Assembly (NCBI RefSeq): GCF_049310925.1
Contig: NZ_JBMERP010000005.1
Coordinates: 47,791-111,790, forward strand
Length of the DNA: 64,000 nucleotides
Direction of reading: 5' to 3'
Source of the DNA: Virgibacillus_F sp049310925
GTDB taxonomy: Bacteria > Bacillota > Bacilli > Bacillales > Amphibacillaceae
How positions within the stretch are numbered: position 1 is the first letter of the stretch; each line of letters starts with the position of its first letter. A program made the position numbers and the translations under genes. The notes beneath the pieces are model-generated. The model saw only the letters and a list, made by a program, of their open reading frames with translations, was not told the origin of the DNA and did no database searches. Shown here in pieces: positions 8,486 to 17,475 of this stretch.

Positions 8486-9517
8486 TTATTCAACAGGAGT
8501 TAATAATATCTTTATCGCCTCACCACTTTTGATAGCAGCATAAGCTTCGTTCCATTCAGTAATATTAAATTCATGTGTTATCAATGCCTTCGCATCAACT
8601 AAGCCATCATTCATCAACGCCAGTGAGGGCTCCCAGTCGCTTGGTTTTTGACTACGACTTCCAACGACTTGAATTTCCTTTTGAATAACTTTTTCAAAAT
8701 CAAACGGTATTTCTGATGATGGAAAAATTCCAATTTGTCCATATTGACCTTTTTTCCTTAATAGATCCAATCCCATTTTTACAGCGGGAATGGCTCCAGA
8801 ACATTCAAACACAAGGTCTGCTCCATAACCACCTGTTAACTGATCTACCAGTTTATTTACATCCTCTTTGAGAATATCAACGGTATAATCAACCCCAATT
8901 TCCTTTGCTTTATCCAAGCGAACTTTATCATTAGTTAGACCCGTTATAACAACTGTTGCACCATAACTCTTAGCAACCTGTGCAGTAAGCAATCCAATTG
9001 GCCCTGGACCAAGAATAACTACAACATCACCTTTATTAATAGTAGTCTTTGATACTACGTGATGCGCACATGCCAAAGGTTCTGTCATCGAAGCTGATTG
9101 ATAGTCAACATTTTCAGGTAGTTTATGAACACTTTCCTTTCGAGCAATCAGATACTTTGTAAAGCCACCGTCCTGCTGCGTCCCCAATCCTTTTCTATAG
9201 TTACACAAATTGAAATCACCAGTCTGGCAGTATTCGCATTCTCCACAAACATAAAAGGTTGTTTCAGATGTAACTCGGTCTCCAATTTTAAAATCTTTTA
9301 CGTTTGCGCCTAAAGCAACAATCTCACCAGAGAATTCATGACCCAATGTAACGGGTACCTTCACTTTGTAATGACCCTCATACGTATGAATATCTGAGCC
9401 ACAAATACCTGCATACTTTACCTCTATTTTGACTTGGTCCATACCAACTTTCGGCTCCGGTTTTTCTTGTATTTCAAGATTCCCAAAGCCAAGTTCTTTT
9501 TTCACTAAAGCTTTCAA
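8486..9517 (-). CDS. Zinc-dependent medium-chain alcohol dehydrogenase (sorbitol/L-iditol dehydrogenase type)
   Basis: 343 residues. Catalytic zinc ligands lie in GICGSDIH, GHEFSGE and TEPLACAHH. The structural zinc cluster is CGECEYCQTGDFNLC. Rossmann motif GPGPIGLLTAQ. It is the second dehydrogenase of the PTS operon and differs clearly from the GatD-like one, so the pathway probably has two oxidation steps or acts on more than one polyol. Confidence 0.88.
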   Translation of the reverse strand: MKALVKKELGFGNLEIQEKPEPKVGMDQVKIEVKYAGICGSDIHTYEGHYKVKVPVTLGHEFSGEIVALGANVKDFKIGDRVTSETTFYVCGECEYCQTGDFNLCNYRKGLGTQQDGGFTKYLIARKESVHKLPENVDYQSASMTEPLACAHHVVSKTTINKGDVVVILGPGPIGLLTAQVAKSYGATVVITGLTNDKVRLDKAKEIGVDYTVDILKEDVNKLVDQLTGGYGADLVFECSGAIPAVKMGLDLLRKKGQYGQIGIFPSSEIPFDFEKVIQKEIQVVGSRSQKPSDWEPSLALMNDGLVDAKALITHEFNITEWNEAYAAIKSGEAIKILLTPVE

Positions 9518-9568
9518 GCGAATTCCTCCTTGCCTTATCTCTTACAACAATTCCTTCTGCTTTAGCAA

Positions 9569-10843
9569 TCAATTAAACAATGCAAAGATTTTAAATAATA
9601 CATAGTTAATTAAGTTTCCACCCTGGTCAATACTAGATATCTGACTAGCACCCTCTGGCATATTAAAGTCAGCATCAATAGCCATTTGTGTATGGAATGC
9701 CGCGATATCTGTAGCCATATATAATGACAATGCTATTACAATGGAACCTACGATTATAGAGTGAATAATATTACCTCTAGCAGCGCCAACTATATATGCA
9801 ACAATAAATGGAATAGTAGCTAAGTCACCAAAAGGAAGTAAAGCATTTCCAGGTAATATTACTGCTAATAAAACTGTAATTGGAACTAAGATTAATGCTG
9901 TTGAGATTACTGCTGGGTGACCGATTAATACTGCAGCATCTAACCCGATAAAGATATCCCGATCTCCAAAACGTTTTTGTAAAAATTCTCTAGCAGACTC
10001 TGAAACCGGCATTAAACCCTCCATTAGAATCTTAACCATACGAGGCATTAACACCATAACTGCTGCCATAGCCATACCAATTTCGATAACATCACCAACA
10101 TTGTACCCCGCTAGTAAGCCTAAACCAGCTCCTAATATTAAGCCCATAAATATTGGATCACCGAATATTCCGAACCTTTTTTGAATCGTATCCGGATCTG
10201 CATTCAACTTGTTTACACCAGGTATTCTTTGTAAAAGTTTTACTAGTGGAATCCCTAATATTGCATACGAAACTGTACTACCAGTTGCAACTGAAATACC
10301 AGGTAAATCATAATATTTTTCTACCATTGGTTGAGTCCAGTCAGCAATTTTTAAACAAATAATTTCGAACATAATGGCTGCTATTAACCCTTGAATTAAA
10401 CTTCCAGTTAATGCATAAACCATCGCACCCATAAATGTAAAATGCCAAAAGTTCCAAATATCTACATTCATTGTTTTCGTAGTCTTGGTTAGAAGCATGA
10501 TTACGTTTACTAATAATCCTAGCGGAATTACAAACGCCGCTATTGGAGATGCCCAGGAAATTGCAGCGGCAGCTGGCCAACCAACATCAATGACAGTTAA
10601 ACTAATTCCGAATCGTTCAACCATCCCCTGTGCTGCAGGACCGAGATTGTTAACGAGTAGATCGATAACTAGGAAAATACCTACAAAAGCAACCCCGATA
10701 GTTAGACCAGAACGGAATGCCTTTCCTGGTTTCTGACCAAAAAATAAACCTAGTAAAAATATTGCAATTGGTAAAATTACTGTTGCACCTAAATCTAAAA
10801 ACGCCTGAAGAAATTCAATTACTCCTTGCATGGTATCCGTCAC
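9569..10843 (-). CDS. PTS galactitol-family transporter, EIIC component (GatC/SgcC type)
   Basis: 424 residues, about ten membrane segments, full length for the galactitol EIIC family. It begins MTDTMQGVIEFLQAFLDLG and carries the family-typical WNFWHF and GDLATIPFIVAYIVGA segments. It translocates and, with EIIB, phosphorylates an alditol. It is followed downstream by dehydrogenases and deoC and preceded by EIIB and EIIA, in the order of gat-like operons. Confidence 0.92.
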   Translation of the reverse strand: MTDTMQGVIEFLQAFLDLGATVILPIAIFLLGLFFGQKPGKAFRSGLTIGVAFVGIFLVIDLLVNNLGPAAQGMVERFGISLTVIDVGWPAAAAISWASPIAAFVIPLGLLVNVIMLLTKTTKTMNVDIWNFWHFTFMGAMVYALTGSLIQGLIAAIMFEIICLKIADWTQPMVEKYYDLPGISVATGSTVSYAILGIPLVKLLQRIPGVNKLNADPDTIQKRFGIFGDPIFMGLILGAGLGLLAGYNVGDVIEIGMAMAAVMVLMPRMVKILMEGLMPVSESAREFLQKRFGDRDIFIGLDAAVLIGHPAVISTALILVPITVLLAVILPGNALLPFGDLATIPFIVAYIVGAARGNIIHSIIVGSIVIALSLYMATDIAAFHTQMAIDADFNMPEGASQISSIDQGGNLINYVLFKIFALFN

Positions 10844-10905
10844 CCTTTCTTTGAGTATTCTCGATTTTGTTGGGATGCCCTACAAAACCGAGAATTAGTT
10901 TGGTT

Positions 10906-11199
10906 TTACTTTTTTAATTCTTCCAAAATCTGTTGTTTTGTATCTGCAAGTCCTATACCAGTTAAGAATGAGCGTGCATTTATTACTGGGAATGGGTACT
11001 CTTTTTGAACGATAGTAGTGCTTATTAATAAATCAGCTGTTTCAACATATGAGCCAACTTCGGTAATTTTAATTTGTATAAGATTTGCTGCAATATTGTT
11101 GTCTTTAATCATTTCTTCAATTGCATTGTTAACAACCGTTGACGTAGCAATTCCTGCTCCACATGCGATTAATACTTGTTTTTTCTTCATGTCATTCAC
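10906..11199 (-). CDS. PTS galactitol-family EIIB component
   Basis: 97 residues. Phosphorylated Cys at position 13 in the P-loop CGAGIATST near the N-terminus, as in GatB. It passes phosphate from EIIA to the alditol held by EIIC. A good AGGAGGTGAA site precedes the start. Confidence 0.93.
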   Translation of the reverse strand: MNDMKKKQVLIACGAGIATSTVVNNAIEEMIKDNNIAANLIQIKITEVGSYVETADLLISTTIVQKEYPFPVINARSFLTGIGLADTKQQILEELKK

Positions 11200-11230
11200 C
11201 TCCTTTAAATAGTTAAACTTAATCTTTCTA

Positions 11231-11674
11231 TCAAAATATTTTTATATTTGTCTTACTTTTCTCACTCGCTAAGTAGTTCAAGGTTTCTTCATTTTGGAAA
11301 ACCTGCATTAATTTTTGTAATAATGATAGTTGTGAATGGGCTTCATCCATTGCAAGCATAAAAACAATTTTGACAGGTGTCACAGCTTCTGCGTCACCCA
11401 TAATTCCAAAATCAACTGGTTTCTCAAGTATTGCGACGCTTATCGTTTTTTTGTTTACATGCTCCACATCGGTGTGAGGTATTGCTACTGAAACACCTCT
11501 TGTGGGTAGTCCTGTAGCAAATTCATTCTCACGGGCAATAACTGCTGCACCAAAGCTTTCCTTTACAAGGCCCTTATCATATAAATTACTGGACATCTCA
11601 GACAGTACATCATCCTTGGTATCCCCTTCAATCTCTAATAGAATAATAGATTCATCAAAAAATAATTCACTCAT
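11231..11674 (-). CDS. PTS EIIA component (fructose/mannitol EIIA fold)
   Basis: 147 residues of the PTS_EIIA_2 family. The phosphorylated His is H67 in RGVSVAIPHTD. It receives phosphate from HPr and passes it to the EIIB encoded next. First structural gene of the operon, directly after the PRD regulator pseudogene. Confidence 0.92.
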   Translation of the reverse strand: MSELFFDESIILLEIEGDTKDDVLSEMSSNLYDKGLVKESFGAAVIARENEFATGLPTRGVSVAIPHTDVEHVNKKTISVAILEKPVDFGIMGDAEAVTPVKIVFMLAMDEAHSQLSLLQKLMQVFQNEETLNYLASEKSKTNIKIF

Positions 11675-11738
11675 CTCTCTGCACCTCTTTTTTAAAACTT
11701 CTCCCCAACTTTTGTAACATTATCAGTTCTGTATTACT

Positions 11739-13791
11739 TTATACTGAATAATTTTTTATAACAGAATAAATTTCTTCACTTGTTGTTGCACCAATAATGG
11801 TACGGCGACCTTCTTCAGAGCCTACCAATTGCATCAGTTGCATTAAGGCTCTCAGATGCTTATTTTTATCAACTGCAGCAATTACAATAATAATATTGAT
11901 TTCGTATTCCTCAGCAAACTTAATGCCTTCATCCAATTTAAGTAAGCTCATCGATACATCATTAACCCCATCCTCCGGCGCAGCATGTGGAATTGCTGTA
12001 TTTGGAGCTATTACAATGTAAGGATCTTTTTGACAATGATGAATCATAGCGTTAACATAATCTGTTTCAATATGACCACTTTTCACTAATGGGTACGCAC
12101 TCATTCTGATTGCTTCTTCCCATGAAAATACAGATTTTTTAAGCGTTATTTTGTTTGGTGTAATCAACTCACTTAAATTGACCGCCGGTACTTCATGTTG
12201 TTTATGTTTTTCAAAACGTGCATCGTCCTGTGAAATGTATTGTTGCAGTTCCTTAGAAAGAGATGACTCATTTTCTATAACTGCATATTTTTTTACAATC
12301 CCAATTAAATCTTCAACGTTTATATCAAAGGGTATATATCCATGTAGCTCAAGCATGACTTGTTTTTTAAGTTGATACTTCTCTTCTCGTTCTAAAAATG
12401 AATTAGCGATAAAAAGTTTTTTATCAGTTTCCAGGAAGATAGGAGAGAATACAATATCGTAATCAAACTCGTACTGTTGAAACTCTCGTACAGATAGTGA
12501 ATCCAGAAAAATAAATTCAGGGAATAATTCTCTTAGCTCGCTTAGCATTAACCTTGAAACAGATACACCTTTTGGACAGACAACAATGGCTTTCACTTTT
12601 TCATCAAGGCTATCTCCTTGCCTGCTTAACCAACCACCAATCAACATCGTCAGGTAAGTAGTTTCACTCTCTGGGATTTCACTTCCAATTAGCTTCTCTA
12701 GCGGCTTAGTAGATTTACGAACGAGATGGTGTAATTCATTAAATTCTCTACTTACGTTTGTTGAAGCGTCTACTACCTCAAGTAAGTTGGTACTTAATAC
12801 GATAATAAGCTGGTTTTACATGCAACAAAAGCTTGCGAAGTAATTGGTCTCTGTCCTGCAAGGAAATACACGCTCGCTGTTCAAATGAGTGCAACATATC
12901 GTTTAGTGCCTGTTGTAGATTTGGAATTGCATCCTCTGGTAGAAATTCAGACCAATACACGTTCGCTGTCAAGATGTGCAATGTAATGAATAGCCTTTCT
13001 TCCAAAGCTACATCTACAACATCATATAAAATTTCTTCAGTAGCCCTGTATTCCTTGGTGTCAGATAACTCTTCATATTTGATATGAAAAGAGTCGATAG
13101 TATCACCATTATTTATTCGTCGTAAGACTAAAACCAGTGTATACGGCAATGTTTCAATTTTTTCATCGGTAAATTTTAGATTTAATTTATTTTCTATCTT
13201 TTCAATCCGTGAACTTAATTCCGAAATTTCATCCTGATTAATGTTAGCCATTTTCCAAAGCCATTCTTTACCATTGTTCATTTCCAGAACATTGTATATG
13301 GTATTAATTAAAAGTTTTCTAATATGGAACTCATTTCCATCCATTAAATAACCATGTTGCCTTGGATAACGTACGTGAAGGCCATGAGATGATACAAGTG
13401 ATTCTGTACGTTTTAAATCATTGAGGATAGTATTTTTACTTACTTCCAAACCACTTGTGAAATGAACTAGGGATAACTCATCCTCGCTTGAGAGCAACAT
13501 TAAAATAATCATATGCACACGCTGTTTCTCGGAAAGAATATTCATAGTTGCAGTTCCTGATTGTTCGCCATTTAGTTTTGAAAAAATTGTTTGATCAATA
13601 ATAAAATGACCTTGTTTTGTTCGTTCAATTACGGGAAGGGTCTTAGATTTTAGCCAGTCATTGATTTTGTTAAAGCTGTATCCAAATTGTCTACGTGTTA
13701 AATTATATTTTCTTTCTAAATCTTTACTCATGACACTTGGATTGCTTATCAGCTCATCTAATAATTTGTTGCTTCGTTCATCGAGTTGCAT
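11739..13791 (-). pseudogene. PRD-containing transcriptional activator (MtlR/ManR/LicR type) interrupted by a frameshift
   Basis: The start is the ATG at 13791, preceded by AGGGGGGATAAC. The first part (to the stop at 12778) carries an N-terminal helix-turn-helix, a second HTH-like region and PRD1, and enters PRD2, ending YYRIKYQLT. The rest of PRD2 (NLLEVVDAS..., PLEKLIGSEIP, TYLTMLIGGW) continues in another frame from about 12790. An EIIB-like domain (VVCPKGVSVS) and an EIIA domain (NTAIPHAAPEDG) follow to 11739. Together they make one normal-sized regulator of the downstream PTS genes, which would sense PTS phosphorylation. Either the gene is broken or there is a sequencing error near 12786-12796; programmed frameshifting is unlikely here. 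Confidence 0.85.
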
Positions 13792-13884
13792 GTTATCCCC
13801 CCTCACAATTAATAGTGTAGCACCCATTGAAAGCTTATTGTATCCGCTTTCATCACAGTTTATCGAATATCTATTGTACAGCAT

Positions 13885-14047
13885 TGTGATTTACTTCATA
13901 AAATGAACAGCTTTCCGAAACATTAAAGTTACTTTATCAAATATTCCACTAAATAGTATATTCCTTTACACATTTAACAGCTTAGTGAAATAATAGTTAT
14001 ACCATAATTCCGACTGAACTTGTAGGAATAAAACTGGGAGGTCTATG
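13885..14047. other. Divergent intergenic region between the PRD regulator and the acyl-CoA dehydrogenase-like gene
   Basis: AT-rich; must hold both promoters. TGAACAGCTTTCC at about 13901 looks a little like half of a cre box but does not meet the consensus. No riboswitch or terminator is seen. Confidence 0.3.
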
Positions 14048-15217
14048 ATGAAGTTAGTTGACTTAAACACCACTGAAGAAAGAATAGAAGCATTAACTGA
14101 GAAAATAAAACCATTTGCGAAAAGAGCACATAAGTACGATGAAGATGGGTCATTTCCGTTTGAAAACTTTCAGGTTTTAAAAGAAATTGGGTATTCCGCA
14201 TTAACTGTTCCTAAAGAATTTGGTGGATTAGGGATTTCTCTATATGAAATGCTACGCCTGCAAGAAACCTTGGCAATAGCTGACGGGTCTACAGCACTTT
14301 CCATTGGATGGCACATGGGTATTACGAAGTTTCTTGGGGAAGAACATATATGGAAAGATGATAAATATCAAAGTTATGCAAATGACGTGTTAACTACCGG
14401 AGCTCTCTTAAATAATGCTGCTACTGAACCAGCTACTGGAAGTCCAACCAGGGGTGGTAAACCAGAGACTTCAGCAAAGGAAGTCGACACTGGGTGGATA
14501 ATCAATGGTCGCAAAACTTTTACTACTTTAGCCCCTATTCTGGATTACTTTGTAGTCAGTGCTTCTATTGAAGGCAAGAAACAAGTTGGTAACTTTTTAG
14601 TTAAAAGAGAAACTAGCGGTTTAGAGATTGAAGAAACTTGGGATTCAATAGCAATGCGGGGTACTGGTAGCCATGACCTGGTGTTAAACGATGTACATGT
14701 TTCAAAAGATGATTTTGTACAAGAAATATCATCTGGCAGCAAACGTGCTATGGGTTGGCTATTACACATACCAGCTTGTTACCTTGGTATTGCCCGGGCA
14801 GCACAAGCTTATGCTATAGACTTTGCGACAAGCTATTCACCAAACAGCATTGAAGGTACAATCTCAGACTTACCCAATGTAAAACAAAAGATTGGGGAGA
14901 TGGAGTTACGCGTCATGCAAAGTCAGCATTTCCTTTATTCAGTTGCTCAAAAGTGGGATCAGAGTAGCCAGGAAGCTCGGCAAACCATGCAGTCTGAGTT
15001 AGGAGCTGTCAAGCTCTCTGTTGTTAATCAGGCAGTAGAGATTGTTGATCTGGCTATGCGTATTGCTGGGGCTAGAAGCTTGTCTAAACAAAATCCTCTA
15101 CAACGATACTATCGGGATGTCCGTGCTGGTTTACACAATCCTCCAATGGATGACATGACTATAATCAAGCTAGCTTCAGAATCTATTCAGAGACAAAGTC
15201 ACAATCCATCCCACTAG
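14048..15217 (+). CDS. Acyl-CoA dehydrogenase-fold flavoprotein (YdbM/DszC-like)
   Basis: About 389 residues; two adjacent ATG codons (14045 and 14048) follow CTGGGAGGT and either may be used. All three acyl-CoA dehydrogenase domains are present: the N-terminal helical domain (FPFENFQVLKEIGYSALTVP), the beta domain (GWIINGRKTF, MRGTGSHDLVLNDVHV) and the C-terminal helical domain with YYRDVRAGLHNPPMDD. The usual catalytic Glu region (YEGT) is replaced by LHNPPMDD, as in B. subtilis YdbM and DszC-like flavin monooxygenases, so beta-oxidation is doubtful. It stands alone and ends at a strong terminator. Confidence 0.85.
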   Translation: MKLVDLNTTEERIEALTEKIKPFAKRAHKYDEDGSFPFENFQVLKEIGYSALTVPKEFGGLGISLYEMLRLQETLAIADGSTALSIGWHMGITKFLGEEHIWKDDKYQSYANDVLTTGALLNNAATEPATGSPTRGGKPETSAKEVDTGWIINGRKTFTTLAPILDYFVVSASIEGKKQVGNFLVKRETSGLEIEETWDSIAMRGTGSHDLVLNDVHVSKDDFVQEISSGSKRAMGWLLHIPACYLGIARAAQAYAIDFATSYSPNSIEGTISDLPNVKQKIGEMELRVMQSQHFLYSVAQKWDQSSQEARQTMQSELGAVKLSVVNQAVEIVDLAMRIAGARSLSKQNPLQRYYRDVRAGLHNPPMDDMTIIKLASESIQRQSHNPSH

Positions 15218-15235
15218 CTGTTTTACAGCAAAAAT

Positions 15236-15269
15236 AAAAACCCTTCTCTTTAGCCAAGAAGGGTTTTTA
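15236..15269. terminator. Bidirectional terminator between convergent genes
   Basis: AAACCCTTCT pairs with AGAAGGGTTT and T runs follow on both strands. It serves the flavoprotein gene on the plus strand and the coiled-coil gene on the minus strand. Confidence 0.88.
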
Positions 15270-15312
15270 TTAGTACAAATTAAATTATAAAACAGACATG
15301 GTAGTCAATAGC

Positions 15313-16170
15313 CTACTCTTCAGCTTCTTCTTCGTTATCTACTGTATCGTCTTCTTCTTCTTTATCGTCATCTTGTTCTTTTGCCTGTTCTCTTTTCTCC
15401 TTAGCTGCTTCTTTTGCTTGTTCTCTTTTCTCTTTAGCTAGTTCTCTTTGCTCTTCTGCCTCTTTTTTAGCTTGTTCTCTCTGCTCTTCTGCTTCTTTTT
15501 TAGCCTGTTCCCTCTGCTCTTCCGCTGCTTCTTTTGCCTGTTCTTTTAGTTGTTTAGCTTCTTCTTTCGCTTGCTTTCTCATTTCCTTCGCTGCTTCTTC
15601 TGCTTCAGACTTTTCTTCATCGTTCTCGTCTGCGAGTTCCTCAACTTCAGCTTCTTCTTGCTCAACTTCCACTTCTTCTTCTGTATCATCACTATCAGCT
15701 TTTGGCTTTTCCTGATTCGCCAATGCTCTCAAGATTCCTTTTCTAGCCTGTTCTGGAAAATTAGCACGTTCTAGCAAAGCTGTTAATTGTTGTATGCTGT
15801 TCTTAATTTCCTCCTGTAATTCTTCATCAACGCCTGATAGGTCTTCACCTTCTGAAACTGCTTCATCTAAATTCAGTTCAGCTTCTTCAACATGTCCTTC
15901 AAAGTCCTTTACTAATTCTTCTGCAGTTTCCTGATCACCATTTTCAATTGCTAATCGAACTTCTCCAAGGCGTTCTTCTGCGTATTGATCCTGCAGCATT
16001 GCTCTGTCACTGTAATCATTTGTAAGTTCGTATTCAGCTTCTTCCATTAAACGTGTTGTATCATAGAAATCAGAATCTGGACTTATAACTTGATCACCTT
16101 CGTCTGCATAAACTTGTCCACCTACAACTAATCCTAAACCTAACGTTAATCCAGCTATACGTTTTAACAT
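15313..16170 (-). CDS. Secreted coiled-coil protein, DUF5667-like N-terminal domain plus hendecad repeats
   Basis: 285 residues. A signal peptide (residues 1-22, ending VYADE) leads into a helical domain (about 30-150) of the DUF5667 type. A very charged region follows from about 165 to the end. Between roughly 195 and 270 an 11-residue unit related to EEQREQAKKEA recurs, which predicts a long single helix or coiled coil. The C-terminus is acidic. It is exported and probably wall-associated; the function is unknown. It lies 14 bases after a lipoprotein gene in a transcript headed by a c-di-GMP riboswitch, so it is probably made in response to c-di-GMP. The start has AGAGGAG. Confidence 0.8.
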   Translation of the reverse strand: MLKRIAGLTLGLGLVVGGQVYADEGDQVISPDSDFYDTTRLMEEAEYELTNDYSDRAMLQDQYAEERLGEVRLAIENGDQETAEELVKDFEGHVEEAELNLDEAVSEGEDLSGVDEELQEEIKNSIQQLTALLERANFPEQARKGILRALANQEKPKADSDDTEEEVEVEQEEAEVEELADENDEEKSEAEEAAKEMRKQAKEEAKQLKEQAKEAAEEQREQAKKEAEEQREQAKKEAEEQRELAKEKREQAKEAAKEKREQAKEQDDDKEEEDDTVDNEEEAEE

Positions 16171-16184
16171 TTTAACACTCCTCT

Positions 16185-16715
16185 TTAATTTAACTTTATA
16201 TTTTTTCTGAATCCATCTATATATTGCTTCACTTGTTGATAACCCTTATTTGGTGTCATGAAAGTATATACAAACGTATACTCATCTTGTTTTTCAAGGT
16301 AAATATCAGTCCTTATACTATTTTCCAGGTTTGATTTAAATGAGAGCTGCTTCTGATTATCTTCTATAATTTCAATGTTTCCTACGCCAGTTTTAAGCTC
16401 ATCCTTAATCTCAGAAAAATTTTTCTCGGTAGCTACCGATGTTACAATTGCTTTTACATTATTATTGTTTTTAAAGCTTACTATTAACTTGTCTCCACTT
16501 ACTTCATTCTCAAGTTTCCAACCGTCGGAATGTTGCACCTTTAAATTAAATGCTTCGTTTTGATAAATGTCCTGCTTTTGCTCAGATTGGTTAACAGACT
16601 TGGTACTCCCTTGATCTTCTTTCTTAACTGCTTCAGCATCTCCGCAAGCAGATAAAAATGCCAACAGTGTAATTAGTAGTAAGGCAAGCCATATGTATCC
16701 TTCCCAGATACGCAA
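16185..16715 (-). CDS. Small lipoprotein of unknown function under c-di-GMP riboswitch control
   Basis: About 176 residues from a TTG at 16715 preceded by AAGGGAG. An in-frame ATG at 16748 lies inside the riboswitch terminator hairpin and is unlikely. A lipobox LSAC ends a hydrophobic leader, followed by a Ser/Gln-rich linker and a domain beginning NEAFNLKVQHSDGWKL. Stretches such as TFMTPNKGYQQVKQYIDGF recall the PsbP/DUF1795-like folds found in other Bacillus lipoproteins, but I cannot assign a family firmly. It forms an operon with the coiled-coil protein gene. Confidence 0.75.
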   Translation of the reverse strand: MRIWEGYIWLALLLITLLAFLSACGDAEAVKKEDQGSTKSVNQSEQKQDIYQNEAFNLKVQHSDGWKLENEVSGDKLIVSFKNNNNVKAIVTSVATEKNFSEIKDELKTGVGNIEIIEDNQKQLSFKSNLENSIRTDIYLEKQDEYTFVYTFMTPNKGYQQVKQYIDGFRKNIKLN

Positions 16716-16735
16716 TAAATTCACTCCCTTCAGAT

Positions 16736-16770
16736 AGCAAAAAAACACATCCCCATTACATGGATGCGTT
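16736..16770 (-). terminator. Expression-platform terminator of the first c-di-GMP-I riboswitch
   Basis: ACGCATCC and GGATGTGT form a stem followed by seven or more T on the minus strand. It lies just 3' of the aptamer and before the lipoprotein ribosome binding site. Confidence 0.85.
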
Positions 16771-16782
16771 TCATCTATCCAG

Positions 16783-16869
16783 TAATCGGTAGCTGGCAGG
16801 CATAGTCAATTATTAAACCGTAGCCCCTATAGCTTTGCGTCCTTGATTTTCATCAGGTTTGCCTTTATC
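16783..16869 (-). promoter_or_regulatory. c-di-GMP-I (GEMM) riboswitch 1, upstream of the lipoprotein / coiled-coil operon
   Basis: Read on the minus strand: GATAAAGGCAAACC, a GAAA-containing hairpin (TGATGAAAATCA), GGACGCAAAGC, TATAGGGGCTA, a variable arm, then GCCAGCTACCGA. These are the conserved blocks of the GEMM-I aptamer in the right order and spacing. An intrinsic terminator follows. Whether ligand turns expression on or off cannot be decided by eye. Confidence 0.95.
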
Positions 16870-16896
16870 AAATTACATTTTTACTAAGTTGTATTT

Positions 16897-16924
16897 ATTA
16901 TATCACGTAAACTCCAGGTTTCAA
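16897..16924 (-). promoter_or_regulatory. Sigma-A promoter for riboswitch 1
   Basis: TTGAAA (16919-16924) and TATAAT (16897-16902) on the minus strand with a 16-base spacer. Transcription would start shortly before the aptamer. Confidence 0.75.
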
Positions 16925-17037
16925 CAAAATTTTCTGATATTCTGAGTCTTTTAATACAACTAAAAGTTATATATCTCCGTGTTCCGCACAAACAGCCAGT
17001 TATGGTATTACATACACTGGTACAAGGAGGGATTCAA

Positions 17038-17313
17038 ATGATGCAAAATATACTAGTATTCGCTAGTATTTTATCACCAGTGGTTACTGCATTAGTCGAG
17101 TTAGCCAAAAAATCTATAAGCCTACCTAAAAACATTTTACCTCTATTAAGTATTGTTATAGGTTTAGGTGTTGGTGCTGCAGCATATCCATTTACTGATA
17201 TGGACTTGGTATTAAGACTGTGGGCAGGCGGCTTTGCAGGGTTAGCTGGTACAGGTTTGTTCGAGCTTTTCAAGAAGCGAAAAGGCATTACAAAACAGCG
17301 GGGAATTAAATAA
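17038..17313 (+). CDS. Orphan holin-like small membrane protein
   Basis: 91 residues from the ATG at 17038, which has a strong AAGGAGGGA site; an upstream in-frame GTG at 17002 is rejected. Two or three hydrophobic segments (about residues 3-17, 33-52 and 58-75) and a basic tail (LFKKRKGITKQRGIK) match the shape of A118-type phage holins (ILSPVVTALVELAKK). No endolysin or other phage gene is near, so it may be a domesticated holin. It has its own terminator. Confidence 0.7.
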   Translation: MMQNILVFASILSPVVTALVELAKKSISLPKNILPLLSIVIGLGVGAAAYPFTDMDLVLRLWAGGFAGLAGTGLFELFKKRKGITKQRGIK

Positions 17314-17346
17314 TTACATCGTTTATGGTACCCGTCACCATCAAAA

Positions 17347-17386
17347 AGAACCGGGAAGTGTGTAATACACTCTCCGGTTTTTTATT
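17347..17386 (+). terminator. Intrinsic terminator after the holin-like gene
   Basis: AACCGGGA pairs with TCTCCGGTT, enclosing a second small stem, and is followed by TTTTTTATTTTT. Confidence 0.85.
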
Positions 17387-17475
17387 TTTACAAGATTGGT
17401 GAGCAGCGATAAGTTACGTCGTAATTTTATTAACTATAAACGGAAACAAAACTTACCAAAAGAGCCTTTAATCTA

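Noticed and set aside
12778..12800. Programmed ribosomal frameshift in the PRD regulator
   Set aside because: No slippery heptamer or downstream stimulatory structure is visible, and such regulators are not known to use frameshifting; mutation or sequencing error is simpler.
15380..15560. DNA tandem repeat or CRISPR-like array
   Set aside because: The periodicity comes from the 11-residue coding repeats of the secreted coiled-coil protein; there are no spacers, and no cas genes or CRISPR array were seen anywhere in the window.
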